From NCBI GenBank assembly GCA_029948255.1, contig JALIZF010001433.1:124001-188000 (forward strand): 64,000 bases of DNA. The letters run 5' to 3'. Source of the stretch: Telmatactis stephensoni (taxonomy: Eukaryota > Cnidaria > Anthozoa > Actiniaria > Isophelliidae). The position numbers were made by a program, and so were the translations under genes. The notes under the pieces are model-generated. The model had not been told where the DNA came from. It worked only from the letters and a program-made list of their open reading frames with translations, and did not search any database. Positions 11,369-23,300 of the stretch are shown one piece after another (the stretch's first letter is position 1; each line of letters starts with the position of its first letter).

Positions 11369-14300
11369 CTGCATAGTAATTAAATGAACGAATAAAGAAG
11401 AGAAATAAAACCATCAACTAGATAAGGGCCCGGTTGCTCGAAGGCGGGTTAGCACTAGCCCAGGGTTGAAGGTTTTCTTTAGACTTAACACCACCTTCAA
11501 GCAACCTGACCAAGAACTATACAGACAATTGGTACTAAGGTGCACACGCTACCTCAATAAAACTTTTTCTTGCGGTTGGATTTTTCTTTGGAGCTCTGCA
11601 GAAAGACAATACATATATTACCTCCATGTAATAAATCAGTTGTTTGGATTGATGAATAAGTGTTTTGTTTTAGTGTTTTGTATAACACGCATAACTCGCA
11701 ATACCAAATGATTGTATAAACTAAACGCGATTTTGAGACGGCATTATCGGTTTATAATGACGGCTAGTTGGGAGAAAATATATTCGGTATTGGCGGAGTC
11801 GCGCAGCGACGGAGCCAATACCTGAATATATTTTCTCCCAACGCCGTCATTATAAACCGATAATGCCGTCTCAAAATCGCGTTTAGTTTTGTATCGCGAT
11901 TCTAACTATTTTTTGCGAAGAAAAAAGAGAAAAGTTATCGTTTTTGATTGATTGAACGCGAGATTCTCTTTACCTGCAAAGTTGTAGGAATTACAGTTTC
12001 CATGGCAACTTCTTTCTTTCTTTGCAAGAAGATAAGCCGAAAAGGAAATGGCGGCCAGACCCGGGAAGCTTTCTCACGCTTAAAAGAGGTGATTTAATTA
12101 TAGAAACAAGTTCAAAATCTCACAAAATGAAAGAAGTACGGGTCATTTGATGCTTATGAAGATTTCTTTTTGCTGTTTTTTCAAAACTGGCGAAAAACGA
12201 TCAAGCTGACCGACATGTGAAAGTGAAAGTTTGTCAAAATATAGCTTCAACCTAAAGGAATGATGCTAAAAAGTTATTGAAAGGTATTAAAAAGGTAGTC
12301 CACACTTGTGTATTCCCTGTTTATTTTATTTAAAAAGTTATTTGTTTCATCTTTGTATAAACAATACCGTTTTTGTCTTCATAAAGGACAATTTGTTTGC
12401 TTTGTTGTTTGCTGAAAATTCACTTTTGCTGTGACTTTGAAGTCATTGAAGCCAAAAACGAAAACGAAATTACCGATTGTACTTATATCAGACATGATTT
12501 TTTTACTTAGGATGATTTCTTTTTCTTCTTTTCGTGATTTTTTGTGTAGTTATTTTATCTACTGGTAGTTTAGACTAACAGATTCCAGTTCAGTTTACTT
12601 TTCGCCGATAGTCGTGTGTAGCTGAAATTCAACAATAGCGGCTATTTTTTATCAAAACATGTCATTCTTTTCGGTCATTTTATCACGGATACTATCTATA
12701 AATTAAAAAAAGTTGTTTTATATTTGCTGCTCAATTTTTGAATTGATTTTCAGTAGGTTTTTGTGATTTTGAAGAAAGCCACTTCGATGCAGTCCTCAAT
12801 CCATGTTTGGGCCAATCACGAGCGCTGATTTTGAGACGGCATTACCGGAAAATAACGCCGTCTCTCTGTAGATCAAAGTGATAGGAGAATCGCGATACTG
12901 TAGAATAATTTTCAATTATTATTAAAAGTATTCAGTTAGTTTGCAACTTACGATCTTAGTTCAACTGCTGGCTCTTGTTTAGAAACGGGTGGATTGGGTG
13001 CATGGGTTTTGACCTATAAAGATAAAATACAAATCCTTGCAGTGCTTGAAGTAAAGAAGGAATGGACGAAAATGAGTGGTAGAAAAAAGAAAGGAAGGAA
13101 GGGCTGGAGAGAAAGGGGGAGGGAGGGAAGACAGAGAGAAAGGAAGGGAGGGAGGGAAGGGGGAAGAAAGGAAGGATGTAAGAAAGGAAGGAAGGAAGAA
13201 GTAATAACAACGAGGATAGAAATCGAAGGACGAGAAATCCTCACCTGCATCTTACTAGGTAAAGGATTCTTCTTAATTCCATCTAAAGAATCCTGCTGCT
13301 CTGACGATGGTGCTTTTTCAAATCCCTTTCTCCTTGAGCGAATTTCTTCCTCCTTTTGTCGAAGCTCTTCCATCTCTTGTTGGATTTTACTACTTGAAAT
13401 GGATGAGAAAATCGATCCACTTTGAGCAGCGGGCTCATGTTTGCGGTCAGTTACTCTTGGAGACTCAGATTGACTGTGAATTTTATCTCCATGTGAAGAT
13501 ACTGGCTTGCGATTTTCAACTGAGCGCTGGCGAGTTTCGAATTGTTGTCTTTTTTGACCAATATCTCCTAAAACTAAACGGATCCTTGTGTCATCATTGC
13601 CAACATCGTGATTAATATCGATTTCTTTGGTGGTTTTTGGGTGAAATTCCTGAGTCAGGATTGCATCTGAGTAAAAAGAAGCCCTGTTGTCTTTCTTGCT
13701 TGGTTTAGCTACCGCCGCCGTGTCATCCAGATTCAAAGATTGCCGTTTTTGACGCATGACAACCTTGGGTTGTTCCTGGCTTACTGCAGGTCTTTCAAAC
13801 ATTGCCCTGGTGTCACGGACGCTCGTTCTTCTTTCACGCAATTCTACTTCGTCTGAAGGCAGTGGTGATATCGCCGGTGACTGTGAGTTTTCATCTTTAC
13901 TGGTACTTGATGACCTTCTAACACGTGAAGCAGCCTCTACCTCCAACTGCGCTTCTTTCATAGTTCGAATAACACGCTCCTCAAGCCTTACTTTTTCGGC
14001 GGCAAAATTAAAACGTCTTATTTCTGCTGCTTTCATAGCTTCAGCTTCCCTTTCCTTTTCTTCTCTTTTTATCTTTTCTGATTCTTTTAAATGCATTTCT
14101 TTTCTTTTGCGCAATTCCTCGTCTCGGATTTCTTTCAAGCGGACAAGTTCTTCGGCTTCTCTTTTAAGACTTTCCTGGCGAACTTTTTCAATTTGTTCCA
14201 GTCTATGTCTTTCTTCCTCTTCGCGTATCTTCATCTCTAGTTCTGCTTCGCTTGCCGTCATTTTTCCATCCACAACATCGCTATTTGCTGCTACATGGGA

Positions 14301-17300
14301 AAGTGTGGTGTCTTGAGTATTCATGCTACGGTGTTGAATCCTGGCAGGTGTTCTGCTGTCTGAGGGTGGTATATTAACTTCTTTCGTAGTTATCCCTGTA
14401 TTCTTTGCTGGGGGTTTAGAATACTGCTGCGACGTCTGAGTTACGTTAGGCATGGGTCGTGATTCCACTGGTCTTTGAGAGGTACTGCTAATAATGGGCT
14501 CTTCGGAGATTTCAATATCTCTTTGAATCATATGTAGTTGTTTATGACCATGTCCCGCCTGTTGATTGAAATCTCTTTGCCTTTCCTCTCTTTCTCTTCT
14601 CATCTCTTCATCTTTTAACTTTTGCTGCTCAATTTCGAGTTCAACCCAACTCTTTCGATGACTTGGATTTCGTTGCTCTGGTTTTTGACGTCTCACAACG
14701 TTTGTGTTGAAAAGTGTTTTTTTCTCTGGAGGTGGACTTGACTCTATGTTAATTTGTTTAGGGAGTACCTTTGACCCTCCATCTGGAGTTTTGGACTGGG
14801 TAATTGGTTCTCTTCTGAATTGCTCCATTCTCTGACGACTTTCCTCCTCTCTGATCCTTTGTTCTTCGAATTCTTGCTCGATCAAACGTCCAGGGTCTGA
14901 CTTGGGAGCTGACTGTTCATTTTGGGATATCTGCTTTTCAAGGATCCCTTTAGCCTCTTGCATAGCCGCTTTACGCCCTAACAACTGTTGCTTGGTTTCC
15001 TCCTCTTGTTTCCTTCGTTCCTCTCTTGCTTGTCTTATTTTTTCTTCCTCGATTTCTCTTTTTTTTCTTCTTTCCTCATCGGCTTTCCGCTTTTCTTCAA
15101 TGTACAATGGAATTAGCTCTTCTTGCGTGGGTTGGCTCCTTGGGTGAATTTCCCGTTCTGCTCTTCTCAATGCACCAGATTGGATAAGCTCCCTCTCTTC
15201 TTCATTGGAAAGAACTCTTCCAACAGGTAACTTATTGCTGCTTTTCGTGTCCAATTTGTCTTTACCTTTCTTCTCCGCTCTCTCATTTACCTTAACTACA
15301 CCAGACTTTTCTTCTGACAACTGATTAAACATGTCATCAAGATTTTGGTGAGGAGCTGATTCTGCATCAACACTGACCTCTGCCTCGATCAAAGAATGAG
15401 GGTTCTGATTGATATCAACATTATCAGCTGGATCTTTCTCCAACATTTTTAACTGTTCATCCAAATCACTGGTCTTGGATTTGCCGTCTTTATGTTCCAC
15501 AGAAACAAACTCCTGTACAACCTCGTCCTTTAGCATACTTTCAGGCATCTGAAGGACCTCTTCGTTCACTGTTTCTTGAATAACTGGTCGTCTTTGAACA
15601 GCGGCCCAAGAGAAGGATTCGTTTCGTTCGACCTTCTTACCTTGTGTGTGACTTGGCTTTTCGTCCTTGTGTTCAGACGATGAATCTTTTGTATCGGTTT
15701 TTCTGTCCTCCTAAGGAAAAAGGAATTTTACTGTTTAAGACTGACACATTTTGACTATATTTCTACGATTGTATTACTAGACTATGATTCTATTTTAAAG
15801 ACCGTCAAGTCAGAAGATCTGACTCCATATATGTAGAATTATGCAGTTTTTGACTGAGTGGGAGGGCTGGAGGTCATGACAGTACCAGCGCAGCGCGATC
15901 TGTGCAGAAAAAACGAGAGCCATATATTTTAAGCTCTACCTAAATGAGCAGTTTACCATATGACTCTTCGTGAACAGTTTATTTCTATTTTTGGGAACGC
16001 GCACTGGTCCGGGTCCGGATACTGGGTTTTTCAGAACCATCGTCGAAAATCCGTATGTGGCCCGTCACTACTATTAAGAGCGTGTGCGGGGCCAAATACG
16101 GGTCATATAGGCATTTACCAAGTGTTAGATATAGCAACGGAGATAACGTAATGCGCACAGCAGCTGACAGCATAACGTAAATGATAGTAGCTAGCTGTAG
16201 TACGTCGCCTAAAGCCGCGGCTACACGAGCGATTTTTTGCTTGTACAGGTGACGCGATTTTTTGAAATCCCCACCGTGGTGGCCAAACGAGCGACAAGTG
16301 CTAGCGATAAAGGCGGCCTGACATGAAGGACTGGTTTTCATAAACAAATATGGTGCACGGAATTGTAACGTTGGTGATGTCAAAAAATCATGTTGCTTTT
16401 CCAAACAAAAAATCGTCTGTGTAGCCACGGCTTAAGCTGGACGCGCTCAAGCTCGTAAATGTTTCTTGATTTAGAATACAATCTACTAAATATTGGCACA
16501 ACTCAGTCAGGAATTCGAAACGGCTAGGGTTCTTTACGCAGAATGGTTGTCGATAACTAACTGGGTACATTTGTTATCGACAACTACCGAAGTTTTCCGT
16601 ATAAAAATAATTAAAAACAAATGCTTTATCGTCAATAACTTTTGATCTTACGTTTTGTTATTGATAACAACGTTTCTCACGGCACAATGCGATTATATCG
16701 ACTACTATTTTTCTAGTTTGTGGAGGCTCTAAGAGACCAAATATATACTACACTGGGGTTGTGCTTCCTGTTGCTGTTATTTTTCGTCTCGCCCATATAA
16801 CTCAATTGTTTGAAAACAAATTATGAAATAATAAGAAATAAAAATGAATTGATGGCCAAAAAAATCAGCAGTCGTTTTTATTTTCGTCAGTATGTTCTAA
16901 ATCAGAGAAAGCTCTTTTTTGTTGCACTAAAACGCGTTTTTCTTATCAAACAAACATGTCATGACATAGTCACAAATACACATTCAATTTTCTTGCATGA
17001 CATTGTTTTGTCAAGACGGCACATGAGTAATATGATTGATGTTATTAGCTTGAGGGTGGTTCGATAGCACTATTATGTAAATGATATACATAAATAATGA
17101 TAGAATAATTCCTCGAACAATTCGCTCTATTTTCCGCACTAAAATATTGGATATAATTGGTGGGGATGGGAGAAATATAATCTTATTATTATACCTCTCT
17201 GAATCTACGATCGAGATTTTTCCTGAAGGGACTGATCTTGAACTAGTATCACAGACAGCAGAAAGGAATAAAATTGAATTTTGCCTAGCTTAAACTGATT

Positions 17301-20300
17301 AAAGCTACATAAAAATTCGACCCAAAAACTAAAAACTCTGCTGGATCATGCAAAGCGACAAGATAGACCAGTAGTTTAAACCTAACTAATTATTCCCGCT
17401 CCATAACAACCGCTTTTTCCCAAATATGCATTCGAAAATGACAACGAAATTAGCATATTCTGAATATATTTCCTCACGTTTTTAGATAGAGAAAGTTCGC
17501 TCAAAATTTATTTTTTCCTACTTCAAAAATCCTATATCATACCTGGTGAGATTTCGATGAGTAACTGCCTTCGTTTCCCCTCGAAGTCAACCTCAGATTG
17601 GCGTCGAGACGATATCCACTGCGGACGCTGTTGTCAATAGAGTCAAATCCGTTCGAAAGTTCTTTAGTTTCTGTCCCCGATTTCCGCTCACGTTTCACTT
17701 CTGTGAAAACAATTTCTTCAGGCTGCGTTTGAAAGTAGTCGTTATCGAGGCCGTTTGGTGTAGAATCGTTTCTCTCTTCTATGGTGGTACCAGTATCATC
17801 TGCTAATAAAATAATCTCTGTCAGCTGTATTAAAGTGTAAAAAGATTCTGCAAAAAATGCAATCAGTGTGAATAAAGAAGACAGACACCTGTTGGGAAAG
17901 TTACAGAAATCATATTCTGACACACATGAATAACTGACCGAAACCTTGTAAACTTTCAGACTACTAATATATGCACATTCCAAATCGGGAAAAAGGAGCA
18001 AACAGATTACATGATTAACGCTTTGGATTCGCAGTTTTTATTGGCCAGGAAATCGATCCTTAGATCACACTAAGAGACGTCTTGATAAAAAGAGACGGGA
18101 TTTTAAAACATCTTACGATGTGGCGTGACTGAATCGACGCATGACCCAGTCAGATATTCACTACTGAACATCCACTTAAAACTTTGTGAATCTCATTGTT
18201 GAATGTTAAGAGACGATTTATCACGTATCGCGGATTTGTCAAAATATGAGCACAATTACGAAAAACAAAACGAAACAGCAAATTAAAGTAAAAGTTAGGG
18301 AATGAATGTAGTAACAATCAAATTCTTAATATAGCCTACTAAAATTATATATCGGTATATATTGATAGGGATGCTACTCTTGAAGTAATAAACACTATTA
18401 ATACCCTTTTATAGACTAAAGCTTTGTTCTTGGAAGTTCGTTTTAATGGAAGGAAATCACAACAAAAAGGTTGAAAATCATCTCAGCATGGGAAAGGTTT
18501 TCTGATGTGAAAAAGTGGAATTTTTGAAAATATAAAATTAAATAACATATACTGATGAGCACAAACGCATATTGATATTGCACGGCCGGGTACTGACCCT
18601 ATGTAAAAATGATGAGTTCTATGCGTGTGTTCTTTCTCTAAGCTCGTCTTCATTATACAAGGGCGGATAATCCTTCAGGGTTCGATTGCTCGATGGCGGG
18701 TTAGCGCTAACAGAAGGTTTTCTTTAGATTTAACCCTCGAGCAATCGGACCCAGGGGAGGGTGGGTGCAATGATATAGAAATGGAAAACGCCCAGAGGGT
18801 CCAGACCTCCAAAGGATATTTTTCAAAAGCATCAAGAAGAAAACGACCGAAAGTTGTCTCATCAGGGGCTGCGCACCCCTCCCCTAAATCCGCCCCTGCT
18901 GATTTCAGATTTATATATATTAGCTTCAGCCACTTTTGCATAGGGTCTATATATGTGTACTCTTCGTCAGACGTCTGCTCAAAATCCTAATTGCAGTCAG
19001 GACTTTATTTGTTAGAATCAATAGGGACCTTTAGTATAAAACGTTTTTTTTCCCCAGAAATCTTTGTTTAACCGGCGGTAATGATTCCATACCGCAACAA
19101 GACTAAAGATCAAGCAATAATGATAAAAAAAACTAAGATGAATCGATGGAGAACAAAGGGAGCTCACACGAACTACATAGGCTATAAATCTTTAAGTGAT
19201 AAGGTATAACAAAACTCAGAGACCTATATATGCATTATCCTTTTAACATTTTTGGATCAAAATATAATCATTTAATTTATTTGACTTTGTGTACATTATT
19301 CATTGATTGACGTCCATGCATAGTAATCGCGGTGCACTTTCACTTGAAGTTATTATCGCCAGTTATCGCAGAAATTACATTGTGTCTGTATACAATTGAC
19401 TATTAAAGCCGAATAAAAAAAGAATATTAATCATCGGTCTTGATGCATCTCTTTGACAATGAGAAATGGTAGCAACTGAAATACTGATGGTGGAAGAGGA
19501 CTAGAAACAGGAGTCCCGAAAAAGTGTTAATTCATTTAGGCACCAGTAAGGTTTATGTATACGTAGCAAACGAATGTGGGGCAGACCTCTAAAACTAGCC
19601 TCAAAGTTTTTACACAATAGCTCAATGTTAATGATCGGTTGGGATCAAATATAATCTTACTAACACAAAAACTATAAAATCTAGTACTTTACACTGAAGC
19701 TTATAATGGCTCTAAGAAAGTACTTGGGATTTGCACATCTGTGACATAACACTAACATCAGTGCACATAGTCTTCGACTGTGATTTGTGATGATTTGTGA
19801 AGAAGATACGAGAGATTCATTCTGTATGTACACTTACCAAAGCTGACTTCTCCAGCACTCCAAAGCTTCTCAAAGACAACACTGTCCTTGTCTAGAAAGG
19901 AATGCTTGTCACCTTTGAATAAATCTGAGCCAGATATTCTCTTCTTTAGCAAGAAACTTCGGTCAAACGGCTTGAAACTCTCTTTCTTTGACTTGTCTTT
20001 CAAATTCAATAAACTCTGTGAAACAACGTAAGCAACACTGTTAATATATGCATACCTTGGTACACATTCAGTCATGCGAAAACATTCTTTGAAAAGCTTG
20101 TCACCATATTCTTTGTCACGTCAAATAAAGTTCCACAATAAGTACTTCCACGTAAAAAGTAAATAGAGTCTAAAAACATTTGTTTTTCACTCAAGCAATA
20201 TTCTTTTAACGAATACAATTTTCAATAAAACGAACAATAAGAAAACAAAATGATAAACTGGTCATTTCTGTTCTTACGTACTCTTCTCAATTCGGTTTCC

Positions 20301-23300
20301 TCTTTTTCTAAAGCGAGAAGCCTTTCCTCCACTTTGTTAAGCTCTGGACGTATTTTTTCATTGACTATTTCTTCATCCAAACCACTTGTCATTTCAGAGC
20401 AAAGCTTTTGCTACGACATAAGAATTAAAAATTACAAAACTACCGAGAAAATTCTAGATCTTTTGAGAAAGAAATGGGCGTTAATTAAGATTGACTTATT
20501 TGGTATTGTCGTAAATAAAAGAACGGGCTTTTTAAGTCAATTATTTTGAAAAACGTCCAAAGTAAAGCAGAAAATGAACGAACAAAAGAACGAAAAACTA
20601 CGGGAATCAAAAAAGCGCGCGAATGTTTAAAAAGCGCGCGAATTAAAAAAGAGCGGGAAAAACTTACACTGGCGATCTGTGCGCACACGCGCGATAAAAA
20701 GCCCGCGCTTTCATCACTCGATCTGTGCATGCAAGTGGAGTTTTTGTGTGTGAAAACTTTGTGGATATAAAAGAAATGGGCAGCGTGAAACAATAAAACG
20801 GAAGGCCAGCTTTTGATAAAGAGAAAATTGCCAGAAATGGTAACTTTTGCTTTACGCCGGGATTTGCAAACATTACTTTTAAAGTCCAAAGTTGTCTTCT
20901 TTCAGTCTGAACTTCAGTATGCCTATAAATGATAAATTCAAATTGAAGGTATGTAAGCTTATATAGTACGAAATATTTAAAGGCAACGAACTTCAATATA
21001 TAATATTAATATAGCCTTAATAGTAACCTTTTTTTCTTTGCTTCTCCGTCATCTTTAAAAACCTTTCGAAAAGAAAAATAAGTTAAACTTTCATTTTATT
21101 GAACCAAGTTCTGAATTTGCATTCAGTTTGGTTATGAACGATCTTTCTAGGTACACAATTGTCTCCTTTTCATTCTCATTCATTTCTATTTTCCTTTTTA
21201 ACCACTAGTTAAACTCTGGTTTCATTTATAGTTTCATTTTGAAGTGCCGCTTAAATTCTGGTTCTGGGGGGCAAAAATCAAAAGAATGGTTTATGTAAAA
21301 TCAATTTAATGAATTATCCTCAAATACCTCTGCTGGCAAAAGTGACTTTACGTCAATGCTGCCCTCCAGTCCATTGCCTAAAATTGTTAAGACAATATTA
21401 CTCTAAATCAACAAAATTCTGTGCACACATATTGACAAACTGACAGACACACAAACTTGTAAACAAAGAATTGAGATATCAAACAAATAGCCTGATAAAA
21501 CACAATGTGATTTATCTGTTGCATTTGGGGTTTACAATTAAAAGCAAAAGGAAGGTTTCAATACTGTCATCTTTACCTTTCTTACAAAATCGTAAGAGAT
21601 GGGCTGCAATAGCAAACTCAGTTGCAGAAAGTTTTGTATCTCTGTCAATATCTGATAAATCCCTGAAGCACAAAGTTAAATGAATAAGAAGACAACAATG
21701 TAACAAAACAAAACAAAAACAAACAAACAAACAAACAAAAAACTGCCCTCACATGGAAAAAAGGGATTACAGGTAAACACTGTTTCTCATGTTTTTCCAT
21801 GTGAAATAGATGATTCGCAACTTTGTCATTTCTGCAGTGGGATTCTATTCCATGAATTCTTGTTCTAGACTGTCAACAAATGAGATCTTTCTAACAGAGT
21901 ATACAAACTACTGAATGACATAGAATCACGTTTCTCATATTTTTGAGACTCCTACCATATCCTGGCTAACAAGTGTGACTCAAGCTTGGATGATAGCATG
22001 ATATTACAAGCAGTTTCCGCTATTTAAGAAGTAAAAAATCAAAGCTCATCAAACAGTGTATTATAAACATATATACAATATGATATGTTCATGAGAATCA
22101 AAAAGAGATCACAAAAATGATACTGTAGTGCAAGAGTCATTAAATGTTACAAGTTACAATTTATTTGTACACCAAATTACATTAATCACAGTAAAATAGA
22201 AAAAGTACCAGCAATATAATACAAACTAACTGTCAATAAATCCTGTTTTGCTTTTGTCCTTCCATTCAAATGTCCTTTGGTAAACATTCATTTCTTCTTC
22301 AGTGACAGGTGGTATGTTAATCATCTGTTTGTATGCATTACTTGGTGTAAGTGATGGTGGTAACTTTTCAGGGATATCAAACCCTCTTAGCCGTAATTGA
22401 ATCAGGTGCATTGCAGTGGCAAATTCTGAGACATCTAACATGTTATCTCGGGTTATATCAGCAAGTTTCCTGTTGAACATAACATTTCTTCATGAGTTGG
22501 AGATGTTTTTGAAATGCAATTTAAAATCCACTAATGAAGACCTCTGGCAAGCAGATATCTCCCTAATGGGGGAAGTCTCTTAGTTACACTTCCTCTCACC
22601 CTCCCAGTCTGATTCACCAAAGTGACACCTACAACTTTGTGTTTTAGACATATAATTATTGAAAACAGTATCCTAATGCTTGACTCACTAAGATTACTTG
22701 TAAGAAATGTAACTTTGTTAGGGCTTTTATTTTGACCCCCAAAATAGATCACATTTATAAACTCTAAATAAATCGATCACATTATAAACTCTAAATTATA
22801 AGAAAAAATATAATTATAAGTTTGGCAAATATCAGCTACTCAAATAATGTATCTATTATTCAAATGTGGCTTTTTATGATCCTAAAAGTTTTGAGAAATA
22901 AGTATTTTATGTATATTAATCCAATAATGATGAATTAATCTCAACATGTCAGCAGGAATCATATATATCACCAATGCTTGATTTTATCATGTCTGCCATA
23001 CATGTAGCAGCTATAGCAATAGCTAAGAGATCATAAAATTTATGTTGACCCTCAAAGTCCTTTTCTGGTTCATTAATTTTTACCATTTAATCAGGACACT
23101 AGCTGACATTCTGAGCATGCCTCACTTTGGTAAAAATGCTTGTGCAGAAAACCACTCTCCCTTCATTGACCTTCATTGAATTAGACTCTAATTTCTGATC
23201 TAAGGGTGTCCAATCATGGGTCAGGCTCATAATAAATGATTTTGTATTGATTTTATAATACCATTTAGATAGGTAAAAAATATGGGAATTTCAAACACTA

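Noticed and set aside
13756..14316. 186-codon plus-strand open frame opposite the large EH-gene exon
   Set aside because: Ser/Leu-rich antisense shadow of a Glu/Lys/Arg-rich exon.
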